In this document: positions 57,361 through 64,000 of the stretch, in pieces
Numbering within the stretch: the stretch's first letter is position 1
How the letters are laid out: each line of letters opens with the position of its first letter
Assembly: GCA_045540635.1 (NCBI GenBank)
Contig: JAZQHO010000213.1
Location: 1-64,000, forward strand
Source: Limiplasma sp045540635
GTDB lineage: Bacteria; Bacillota; Clostridia; Christensenellales; Aristaeellaceae
Direction of reading: 5' to 3'
Length of the DNA stretch: 64,000 nucleotides
Program-made: the position numbers and the translations under genes
Notes under the pieces: model-generated
The model's database searches: none
The model's input: only the letters and a program-made list of their open reading frames with translations
What the model was told of the DNA's origin: nothing

Positions 57361-57419
57361 GCTTTCACCTCATCCATTCCTGCAGAATGTTCCGCCAACG
57401 CGGAACCATGGTTGGAATA

Positions 57420-57448
57420 ATTATACCATGAGTTGATGCAAAACACAA
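57420..57448 (-). promoter_or_regulatory. Promoter of the zinc-ribbon/TPM/tag group
   Basis: TTGTGT and an extended -10 TGGTATAAT with 17-base spacing on the minus strand. Confidence 0.75.
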
Positions 57449-57477
57449 TTGCTGTATACAGCGCGCAGCAGCAGGTA

Positions 57478-57519
57478 CAAAAAAACGGGATCCGCCGCCC
57501 GTTGGGCGACAGATCCCGT
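57478..57519 (-). terminator. Intrinsic terminator of groEL
   Basis: Stem ACGGGATC/GATCCCGT with an inner CGCCC/GGGCG hairpin, followed on the minus strand by TTTTTTT. Confidence 0.88.
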
Positions 57520-57559
57520 CCTATTTGCCTTTATTGCTGCATTGACAGGCGTTTGCCGA

Positions 57560-59185
57560 TCAATACATGCCGCCCATGCCGGGGTTGGCGGGAGCAGCGG
57601 GTTCGGGAGCGGGGATATCCGCAACCAGAGACTCAGTGGTGAGCACCAGAGCGGAAACGCTGGCGGCGTTCTGCAGAGCGGAGCGAGTCACCTTGGTGGG
57701 GTCGATGATGCCGCGCTCGATCATATCCACATACTCGCCCTTGAGAGCGTCGTAGCCATAGCCGGACTTACCGCTGGTCTTAACGTTCTCAACGATCACG
57801 CTGCCGTCGATGCCGGCATTCTTGCTGATCTGGCGCAGGGGCTCCTCCAGAGAGCGCAGGATGATCTGCACGCCGGTCTTGGCATCGCCGGTGTACTCAT
57901 CCAGCAGCGCCTTGACGGAGGGGATCACGTTCATCAGAGCGATGCCGCCGCCGGGCACGATGCCCTCTTCCACAGCAGCACGGGTAGCAGCCAGAGCATC
58001 TTCGATGCGCAGCTTGCGCTCCTTCATTTCCACTTCGGTAGCAGCGCCGACCTGCACAACAGCCACACCGCCGGCCAGCTTGGCCAGACGCTCCTGCAGC
58101 TTTTCGCGGTCGTAATCGCTGGTGGTCTCTTCGATCTGGGCGCGGATGCTGGCAACGCGGGCCTGAATGGCTTCGGTGGCGCCGGCGCCTTCCACGATGG
58201 TGGTGTTTTCCTTATCCACCTTGACCTGACGGGCGGTACCCAGCATGTCGATGGTGGTCTCCTTCAGATCCAGACCCAGCTCGTCGCTGATAACTTCGCC
58301 GCCGGTGAGGATGGCGATGTCGCGGAGCATTTCCTTGCGGCGGTCGCCAAAGCCGGGAGCCTTGACAGCAACGCAGGTGAAGGTGCCGCGCAGCTTGTTG
58401 ACCACCAGCGTGGCCAGCGCTTCGCCTTCGATATCCTCAGCGATGATGAGCAGCTTGCGGCCGGACTGCACCACCTGCTCCAGCACAGGCAGGATCTCCT
58501 GAATGTTGGTGATCTTCTTGTCGGTGATCAGGATGAAGGGATTATCCAGAACAGCCTCCATCTTGTCGGTATCAGTGACCATGTAGGCGCTGGCGTAGCC
58601 GCGGTCGAACTGCATGCCCTCAACGGTGGTCAGCTCGGTTTTCATGGTCTTGCTCTCTTCAACGGTGATAACGCCGTCATTGCCCACGGTCTCCATGGCC
58701 TCGGAGATCAGCTTGCCGATCTCTTCATCACCGGCGGAAATGCTGGCGACCTGAGCGATGCTCTGCTTACCGCTGATGGGCTGGCTCAGCTTCTGCAGGC
58801 CTTCCACAGCAGCAGCCACACCAGCTTCGATGCCCTTCTTGCGCACCATGGGGTTGGCACCGGCAGCCAGGTTGCGCAGACCCTCGCGGATGATGGCCTG
58901 AGCCAGCAGGGTGGCGGTGGTGGTGCCGTCGCCGGCAACATCGTTGGTCTTGGTGGAAACTTCCTTCACCAGCTGAGCGCCCATGTTCTCGAAGGGATCT
59001 TCCAGCTCGATCTCCTTGGCGATGGTAACGCCGTCGTTGGTGATGAGGGGAGCGCCGAACTTCTTGTCCAGCACAACATTGCGGCCCTTGGGGCCAAGGG
59101 TGATCTTAACGGTATCAGCCAGAGCGTTAACGCCCTTTTCCAGTGCGCGGCGGGCATCCTCGCCGTACTTGATCTGCTTAGCCAT
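57560..59185 (-). CDS. groEL: Chaperonin GroEL (60 kDa)
   Basis: A 541-residue class I chaperonin, full length. Hallmarks: ITLGPKGRNVVLDKKFGAP, DVAGDGTTTATLLAQAII (ATP-binding Asp), GGGIALMNVIPSV and the C-terminal Gly/Met tail PGMGGMY. It forms the folding chamber with GroES. It lies 51 bases downstream of groES, with GGAGG before the start, in a CIRCE-controlled operon. Confidence 0.99.
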   Translation of the reverse strand: MAKQIKYGEDARRALEKGVNALADTVKITLGPKGRNVVLDKKFGAPLITNDGVTIAKEIELEDPFENMGAQLVKEVSTKTNDVAGDGTTTATLLAQAIIREGLRNLAAGANPMVRKKGIEAGVAAAVEGLQKLSQPISGKQSIAQVASISAGDEEIGKLISEAMETVGNDGVITVEESKTMKTELTTVEGMQFDRGYASAYMVTDTDKMEAVLDNPFILITDKKITNIQEILPVLEQVVQSGRKLLIIAEDIEGEALATLVVNKLRGTFTCVAVKAPGFGDRRKEMLRDIAILTGGEVISDELGLDLKETTIDMLGTARQVKVDKENTTIVEGAGATEAIQARVASIRAQIEETTSDYDREKLQERLAKLAGGVAVVQVGAATEVEMKERKLRIEDALAATRAAVEEGIVPGGGIALMNVIPSVKALLDEYTGDAKTGVQIILRSLEEPLRQISKNAGIDGSVIVENVKTSGKSGYGYDALKGEYVDMIERGIIDPTKVTRSALQNAASVSALVLTTESLVADIPAPEPAAPANPGMGGMY

Positions 59186-59236
59186 AATCCATCTTCCTCC
59201 TTGAAGCTGCTATCTAAAAAAGATTGGGGGGAACGC

Positions 59237-59521
59237 TTATTCCACGGTGGCCAGAATATCGTTCTGGCGAACGATGATCAGTTCCTGACCATCGATCTTT
59301 ACTTCGGTGCCGGCGTACTTGGAATAGATGACCTTGTCGCCCACCTTCACGTTCATGGTAATCTCCTTGCCATCCACCATGCCACCGGGGCCGACAGCCA
59401 GCACTTCGGCCATCTGGGGCTTTTCCTTGGCGGCGCCGGTAAGCAAAATGCCGCTCTTGGTGGTTTCTTCGATCTCCACATTCTTGATGACCACGCGGTC
59501 GCCCAAAGGCTTGACGTTCAT
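59237..59521 (-). CDS. groES: Co-chaperonin GroES (10 kDa)
   Basis: A 94-residue cap protein. VKPLGDRVVIKNVEIEETTK, the mobile loop GILLTGAAKEKPQ, GDKVIYSKYAGTEVKIDG and the C-terminal DILATVE are family features. First gene of the operon; start preceded by AAGGAGG and, farther up, CIRCE. Confidence 0.98.
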   Translation of the reverse strand: MNVKPLGDRVVIKNVEIEETTKSGILLTGAAKEKPQMAEVLAVGPGGMVDGKEITMNVKVGDKVIYSKYAGTEVKIDGQELIIVRQNDILATVE

Positions 59522-59564
59522 AATACGGTGTCCTCCTTGATATATGATACGTTTCTCCGGTTTG

Positions 59565-59591
59565 TTAGCACTCGGAATGGTCGAGTGCTAA
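59565..59591. promoter_or_regulatory. CIRCE operator (HrcA binding site)
   Basis: Exact consensus inverted repeat TTAGCACTC-N9-GAGTGCTAA, placed just downstream of the groES promoter. HrcA repressor binds this element and is inactivated on heat shock. No hrcA gene is in the window. Confidence 0.97.
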
Positions 59592-59602
59592 CAACCTTTG
59601 TT

Positions 59603-59631
59603 AGTTTACGTTATTTCTGCCACCGGTGCAA
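59603..59631 (-). promoter_or_regulatory. Promoter of groES-groEL
   Basis: TTGCAC and TAAACT with 17-base spacing on the minus strand; the predicted start of transcription is next to CIRCE. Confidence 0.75.
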
Positions 59632-59793
59632 GAGGAAAAACCGTTAAATTTATGTAAATTTCCGATTTTCAAATGCAAAAATCTTTCGTATGCCCTATTT
59701 TTCTGTTTTTATTCCTTTATTACTCTTTTTTTTGAACATTTTCTTTGTTTTTTGTTTTCGATGGAGGTATACTGGCGCAAGCCCTGCTCCTGT

Positions 59794-59801
59794 GGTACAA
59801 T
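59794..59801 (+). promoter_or_regulatory. Possible extended -10 of mutY
   Basis: TGTGGTACAAT contains TACAAT with an upstream TGG, 26 bases before the start. The -35 region is weak. Confidence 0.4.
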
Positions 59802-59827
59802 GCAACCCGAAAGGAAGGATACTGCCC

Positions 59828-61003
59828 ATGACCAAAACACCCTCTGCCCTGCTGCTGAACTGGTACGATGCAGTAAAGCGCGATCTGCCGTGGCGGCGCA
59901 GCCGGGATCCGTACCATATCTGGCTGAGCGAGATCATGCTCCAGCAGACCCGGGTGGAGACCGTAAAGGGCTACTACGCCCGTTTTCTGGAGCGCTGCCC
60001 CACGGTGCAGGCACTGGCGCAGGCCCCTGAGGAAACCGTTCTCAAGCTCTGGGAGGGGCTGGGTTATTACAGCCGTGCCCGCAATCTGCAAAAAGCCGCA
60101 AAGACCATCACAGAGGAGTTTGGCGACGTTTTTCCCTCCGATTACGAAGATATCCTCCGGCTTTCCGGCATCGGCCCCTACACAGCGGGAGCCATTGCCA
60201 GTATCGCTTTCGGGCAGGCAGTACCAGCTGTTGACGGCAATGTGTACCGTGTGGCCTCCCGCTTTTTCGGCATCCGGGAGGATGTGGGCAGCCCGGCTGT
60301 GCAAAAACAGATCCGTCAGCTGGTCAGGGAGAGCATTCCGCCGGAGCGCCCGGGAGACTACAATCAGGCGCTGATGGAGCTGGGTGCGACCCTTTGCAGC
60401 CCCCAGCGCCCCCGCTGCGACCTGTGCCCGTGGCAGCACCTGTGCGATGCCTGCCGGGAGGGCGATCAGGACAGCCTGCCCATCCACGAAAAGAAACAAG
60501 CCCCCAAGGCCGTAGAGGTAGCCGTATGCCTGCTCACCTACAAGGGGCGGGTGCTGGTACTGCCCCGGCAGGAGCGTATGCTCAAGGGGCTGTATGTATT
60601 CTGGCTGACCGAAGAAGAAACAGCGCCGGAACGGGTTCTGGAGCTGCTGCGGGAGGATGGGCTCCGCTGCACCTTCCGGGCGCATCTGGGAGAAGCGAAG
60701 CATGTATTTACCCATCGGGTATGGAACATGCAGCTTTTGCACTGCCCGCTGGATGCCATGCCGGGCGAAGGCTGGCTTGCGGAGCGGAAAGCGAAGCTGG
60801 TGGATGCGGCAGAGCTTGCCGCCCTGCCGCTGCCCACGGCGGTAAAGGCTGCAAGAAAGGCTGCTATGGAGCTGCTGGGTGCCGGTTGCTGTCCACAGGC
60901 AAAGCAAAGCAAACGGCAGCAGGAAAAATACAGACCCCCCCGGGGGGGCCGCCCCCCCCCCAAAGGTTTTATTCTGCAATGGGAACCATGGGCAGCAGCG
61001 TGA
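59828..61003 (+). CDS. mutY: A/G-specific adenine glycosylase MutY
   Basis: A 391-residue repair enzyme that removes adenine opposite 8-oxoguanine. LPWRRSRDPYHIWLSEIMLQQT at the N-terminus (catalytic Glu region), the HhH motif LSGIGPYTAGAIAS, the catalytic Asp in AVDGNVYRVASRFFG, and the 4Fe-4S cysteines C-x6-C-x2-C-x5-C (CSPQRPRCDLCPWQHLC) are intact. The C-terminal NUDIX-like domain is also present (VAVCLLTYKGRVLVLPRQ). The last about 30 residues (after LLGAGCCPQ) are Arg/Pro/Gly-rich and come from a poly-C/poly-G tract and a terminator hairpin, so the native end may be earlier or shifted. ATG 59828 has AAGGAAGG upstream. Confidence 0.96.
   Translation: MTKTPSALLLNWYDAVKRDLPWRRSRDPYHIWLSEIMLQQTRVETVKGYYARFLERCPTVQALAQAPEETVLKLWEGLGYYSRARNLQKAAKTITEEFGDVFPSDYEDILRLSGIGPYTAGAIASIAFGQAVPAVDGNVYRVASRFFGIREDVGSPAVQKQIRQLVRESIPPERPGDYNQALMELGATLCSPQRPRCDLCPWQHLCDACREGDQDSLPIHEKKQAPKAVEVAVCLLTYKGRVLVLPRQERMLKGLYVFWLTEEETAPERVLELLREDGLRCTFRAHLGEAKHVFTHRVWNMQLLHCPLDAMPGEGWLAERKAKLVDAAELAALPLPTAVKAARKAAMELLGAGCCPQAKQSKRQQEKYRPPRGGRPPPKGFILQWEPWAAA
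60935..60961. repeat. Poly-C/poly-G tract near the end of mutY
   Basis: C7 directly followed by G7, CCG and C10. The G7 can pair with the following C-run, forming a short GC hairpin. Such tracts are prone to slippage and to sequencing length error, and any change would alter the MutY C-terminus. Confidence 0.85.
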
Positions 61004-61021
61004 CCGCTGCCGCTCATGGTT
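60984..61021. terminator. Terminator-like hairpin between convergent mutY and the Ig-repeat gene
   Basis: Stem AACCATG-GGCAGC / GCTGCC-CATGGTT (three bases bulged) overlapping the mutY stop codon. It could act in both directions, but U-tracts are weak. Confidence 0.5.
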
Positions 61022-61033
61022 TGTTGGGAAGGC

Positions 61034-64000
61034 TCAATCGAAATAGTAGCCTTTGCCTCTGCACTTCCGGCATTCGCCCAACACGCACTCCTCGTTCGTG
61101 CAGATCCTCGTTACATCCACATATTCATATACGCCGGTGAGCGGGTTGAGCTGAACCACATGGACAACGATGGAACCATCGCCCTCACAGCGCCTGCACT
61201 TACCCTCGCCATAGCACAGCTCGCAAAGGGTGGAACCTGCAGGGATGGGCTTGAGGTGCAGGGTAGCCACGTTGGATTTTACCGTATTGCCTGCCTGATC
61301 GGTCACAACACAGTACACCTGCCGTCCATCGGCATACTCACCCATCACGGTGGAATAGCTGGGACCGTTATCCAGCGCCTTCTTGAACTGGCTCTCACCG
61401 GCATTTTTGTAATACCACTGATACGTCAGGTCGAGACCCTCGGCGCTCAGGCCCACAGCGATGGGGCGGGTGGCAAAGGCATAGGCATCCTTGGGCTGCG
61501 AGGTGATGGAGACCGGGCCGCGAATGATAAGCGTGACCGTGTTGGAGGTAATCGTCCGGCCGGACTTATCGGTAATGGCGCAGTAGACCTTGCGGCCGGA
61601 ATAGGCTGCAGCCGGTGTGGTAACGTAGGTGGTGCCGGTCGCAGCGGACTTTTTGAAGCCGCTGGTGTTGGGATTCTGGTAATACCACTGGTACTTCAGG
61701 CCAACACCCTCAGCGGCGATCTTCAAGGTGATCGTTTCGCCTTCGCAAACCTCAGGCGGCGTATTCAGCCACTGGGTGATCCCGAATGCAGGCAGAGAGA
61801 GCATGGCTATATCGCTGTTTCGATAAGTACCGTGCCGGTCTTCGACCTTGCAATAGATGCCTGCATTCACCATATCCGCCGTCATCTGGAAGGTGCATTC
61901 CGGGCCATCGGCGCTGATGCACCAATAGCTGGTATCATCATCGCGCAGACAATACCAATAGTAAGACAGTCCATCACCGGAAGCCTCGACCGTCAGGGTG
62001 ACAGTATCACCAATACTGGCCTTCGTGTTCTGCGGCTGTTTTGTGATGGTCACATCCTGTATGCCCAGCCGTGCCGTCCGGGTGCGTACCGTGTTGCCGT
62101 AAGCATCCGTAATGACGCAGTAGTACAGCTGATCCTTCAGGCTCTTGTGGTGATAGAAAGAGTAGGAGGAGTCCCGGTCATTGGCATCTGTAAGGGGCGT
62201 GAAGGTGGGAGAATCAACGTATGCACTGTACCACAGGTAGGTAAGGCTGTCGCCCTCAGCTGCCACAGAGACTTTCAGAAGGGCTCTGCCGGTAAAATCC
62301 GGCGAAGCATACATGTCCTGCGGCTGTCTGGTAATGGTAATGGGGCCGGAAGACAGGTTGGCACCGGCCGTGGACGAAATGACAGATCTGCCATATTGAT
62401 CCGATACCTTGCAATAAACGCTCCGCGCCGAGGTGCCCGCAGACATCTTGAAGGAATAGGTGGCGGAAGTCGCACCGGCTGCAGGCGTGTATTCCCACTC
62501 CACGCTGTTTGCGTTCTGGTAATACCACTGATAGGTAAGCCCATCACCCTGAGCGCCAATGCTGAAAGTAGCGGTGCCGCCGCTGGCCACGCTCACATCC
62601 TGCGGCTGCTTGGTCAGCTTCAGATCGGGCGGAGTGACCATGCTCAGCGTGACGGTATCGGTGGTGAGGCTGTTGCCGTACCGGTCGCTGACGATGCAGT
62701 AGACCCGATAGCCGTCGTTGTCAAAGTTCATGGTGACGGCATAGCTGGATGCGGTAACATCGGATTTGGTGAAGGAATAAACCTTCGGGGGCGCATAGTA
62801 CCATTCGTAGGTGAGGCCGTCGCCCACAGCGGCAACAGAAGCGGTCGCTGCCTTGCCGTACTTCACCGTTACATTGGCAGGCTGACCGACGATCTCCAGC
62901 TTCGTTTGCGGGATCATATTCAGAGTGACCACATCGGTGGCCGCTTCGTTGCCGTCCTGATCCATGATCAAGCAGCAGACCTGTACGCCATCCCAGCCGC
63001 TGTCCATGAGAACAGAAAACGTTGCGGAAGTCGTGGTGCTCTTGTGGTAGCGGGTAGTGCCCGCAAATGCGTAGTACCACTGGTACGCCAAGCCCTTGCC
63101 CTGTGCCTTTACCGTTGCTTTGGCATACTCACCTTCGGCAACCGTCACGCTTTCGGGCTGGGTAATGATGTACAGCACATCCGCAGGCGGCAGCTCCTGC
63201 TGCGGCTCCATATTCAGCGTAGCGGTGCTCGAAGTTACCTTGTTGCCGTACTTGTCGCTGACAACACAGCGCACCTGACGGCCTGCGCGGGCTGCAGTCA
63301 TCTTGACGGAGTAGCTTGCACCCTTGAAGGTGCTGGTATATTTGAAGGAAGAAGCGCCCAGATCCTTATAGTACCACTTGTAGGTAAGACCATCGCCGGT
63401 GGCGCTGAGAGTGACCTTTGCCGTCTCTCCCTCGGCAACCATTACGCTCTCCGGCTGCTGGGTGATCTTGACTTTGGTAGCCATATTCAGGGTGGCAGTA
63501 TCCGAAGTCACCTTGTTGCCGTATTTATCGGTAACAACGCAGCGCACCTGACGGCCCGCACGGGCTGCGGTCATCTTGACGGAGTAGCTTGCGCCCTTGA
63601 AGGTGCTTGTGTACTTGAAAGAAGAGGAACCCTTGTCCTTGTAGTACCACTTATAAGTAAGGCCGTCGCCGGTGGCGGTAAGTGTCACCTTTGCGGTTTT
63701 GCCCTTGGCAACGCTCACACTTACCGGCTGTTTGGTGATCTTCGCCTTGTTGCCCATGCTCAGGGTAGCGGTGCTTGAGGTCACTTTGTTGCCGTACTTG
63801 TCGGTAACGACGCAGCGCACCTGACGGCCTGCACGGGCTGCGGTCATCTTGACAGAATAGCTTGCGCCCTTGAAGGTGCTTGTGTACTTGAAAGAAGAAG
63901 AACCCTTGTCTTTGTAGTACCACTTATAGGTAAGGCCGTCGCCTGCGGCGGTAAGGGTCACTTTTGCGGTTTTGCCCTTGGCAACCATCACGCTTGCCGG
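61034..64000 (-). CDS. Ig-like repeat surface protein with DnaJ-like zinc-finger tail (5' end outside window)
   Basis: At least 988 residues are visible; the N-terminus lies beyond the window edge. Ten Ig-like repeats of about 85-95 residues follow one another, each with the pattern ITKQPxxVxVAxGxTA...GDGLTYxWYYK...Y.V.M......VxCxVTDxYGNxVxS.TATLxM. The cysteine and WYY core residues are conserved. The three nearest the edge are almost identical and exactly 91 residues apart; the others are diverged. The last about 60 residues are different: CELCYGEGKCRRCEGDGS and CTNEECVLGECRKCRGKGYYFD, CxxCxGxGxC motifs like DnaJ zinc fingers. Probably a secreted or wall-associated repetitive protein; anchor and signal cannot be seen here. 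Confidence 0.85.
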   Translation of the reverse strand, partial: PASVMVAKGKTAKVTLTAAGDGLTYKWYYKDKGSSSFKYTSTFKGASYSVKMTAARAGRQVRCVVTDKYGNKVTSSTATLSMGNKAKITKQPVSVSVAKGKTAKVTLTATGDGLTYKWYYKDKGSSSFKYTSTFKGASYSVKMTAARAGRQVRCVVTDKYGNKVTSDTATLNMATKVKITQQPESVMVAEGETAKVTLSATGDGLTYKWYYKDLGASSFKYTSTFKGASYSVKMTAARAGRQVRCVVSDKYGNKVTSSTATLNMEPQQELPPADVLYIITQPESVTVAEGEYAKATVKAQGKGLAYQWYYAFAGTTRYHKSTTTSATFSVLMDSGWDGVQVCCLIMDQDGNEAATDVVTLNMIPQTKLEIVGQPANVTVKYGKAATASVAAVGDGLTYEWYYAPPKVYSFTKSDVTASSYAVTMNFDNDGYRVYCIVSDRYGNSLTTDTVTLSMVTPPDLKLTKQPQDVSVASGGTATFSIGAQGDGLTYQWYYQNANSVEWEYTPAAGATSATYSFKMSAGTSARSVYCKVSDQYGRSVISSTAGANLSSGPITITRQPQDMYASPDFTGRALLKVSVAAEGDSLTYLWYSAYVDSPTFTPLTDANDRDSSYSFYHHKSLKDQLYYCVITDAYGNTVRTRTARLGIQDVTITKQPQNTKASIGDTVTLTVEASGDGLSYYWYCLRDDDTSYWCISADGPECTFQMTADMVNAGIYCKVEDRHGTYRNSDIAMLSLPAFGITQWLNTPPEVCEGETITLKIAAEGVGLKYQWYYQNPNTSGFKKSAATGTTYVTTPAAAYSGRKVYCAITDKSGRTITSNTVTLIIRGPVSITSQPKDAYAFATRPIAVGLSAEGLDLTYQWYYKNAGESQFKKALDNGPSYSTVMGEYADGRQVYCVVTDQAGNTVKSNVATLHLKPIPAGSTLCELCYGEGKCRRCEGDGSIVVHVVQLNPLTGVYEYVDVTRICTNEECVLGECRKCRGKGYYFD
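63209..64000 (-). repeat. Tandem DNA repeats of 273 bases in the Ig-repeat gene
   Basis: Matching landmarks (GTACCAC) at 63371, 63644 and 63917 give an exact 273-base period. Copies differ by scattered, largely silent changes, indicating recent duplication. Further copies may continue past the window edge. Confidence 0.88.

Noticed and set aside
61016..63778. 920-codon open frame on the plus strand opposite the Ig-repeat gene
   Set aside because: Shadow of the repeat protein; its internal repetition only mirrors the Ig repeats on the other strand.
63209..64000. Possible assembly duplication rather than real repeats
   Set aside because: Copies differ by scattered silent and coding changes and keep an exact 91-codon period in frame, as expected of a true repeat protein; assembly collapse of further copies cannot be excluded.

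Overview
The window looks like chromosomal DNA of a moderately GC-rich anaerobic member of the Clostridia, most plausibly a gut Oscillospirales/Ruminococcaceae-type organism. The reasons are strong AGGAGG ribosome-binding sites, TTGACA/TATAAT promoters, U-tailed intrinsic terminators, a CIRCE-groES-groEL unit, short-form HisG with HisZ, a flavodiiron protein, a clostripain-type (C11) protease, a SipW-type signal sequence, and many secreted SH3/peptidoglycan-binding/Ig-repeat proteins. Species cannot be named from the sequence alone. There is no sign of a prophage, insertion sequence, integron or CRISPR array. Gene order is dense and operonic, and the right-hand gene runs off the window.

Layout. 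0-3 kb: oxygen/NO-defence group (flavodiiron protein, flavin reductase-like protein, MarR regulator with a palindromic operator in its promoter) and an HD hydrolase. 3.1-3.3 kb: two tRNA-Ser genes. 3.5-8.7 kb: PucR/CdaR-type regulator, CtpA-like S41 protease, then a TM1266-like regulator and NitT/TauT-type ABC transporter preceded by a structured leader ending in an intrinsic terminator. 8.8-11.4 kb: large secreted SH3/peptidoglycan-binding protein. 11.5-13.2 kb: diaminopropionate ammonia-lyase with RidA. 13.2-22.1 kb: hemicellulose genes (SGNH esterase, GH3, GH43) interrupted by an SH3 protein, a diguanylate cyclase and tRNA-Val. 22.4-23.1 kb: GNAT acetyltransferase behind a leader-peptide/terminator arrangement. 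23.4-30.2 kb: YchF, sugar-transfer ATP-grasp, secreted C11 protease, tandem PPK2 with a repetitive N-terminus. 30.2-32.6 kb: PnuC behind another terminator, YgjP-like metalloprotease, two-domain GNAT protein. 32.8-35.4 kb: TasA-type-signal beta-helix protein and a DUF368 polyprenyl-phosphate transporter.

35.5-43.9 kb is a complete histidine operon on the minus strand, in transcription order hisZ-G-D-C-B-H-A-F-IE-K, tightly overlapped and driven by one promoter that diverges from mscL. 44-47.6 kb: MscL with a zinc-ribbon tail, an acidic SH3 protein, and an ECF sigma/anti-sigma pair. 47.9-52.6 kb: GldA/F/G-like ABC exporter with a DUF4340 protein. 52.6-57.4 kb: methyltransferase, AI-2E-family permease, Tag glycosylase, TPM-domain protein and zinc-ribbon membrane protein. 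57.5-59.6 kb: groES-groEL under CIRCE. 59.8-61.0 kb: mutY with a C-terminal tail running through a poly-C/poly-G tract. 61.0-64.0 kb: ten-fold Ig-like repeat protein (partial).

The most interesting unexplained signals are three plus-strand leaders in which an intrinsic terminator sits between a promoter and the gene (TM1266/ABC operon, GNAT, pnuC), and the tripled amphipathic motif on the polyphosphate kinase. The homologies given are by inspection of motifs; no database search was run.
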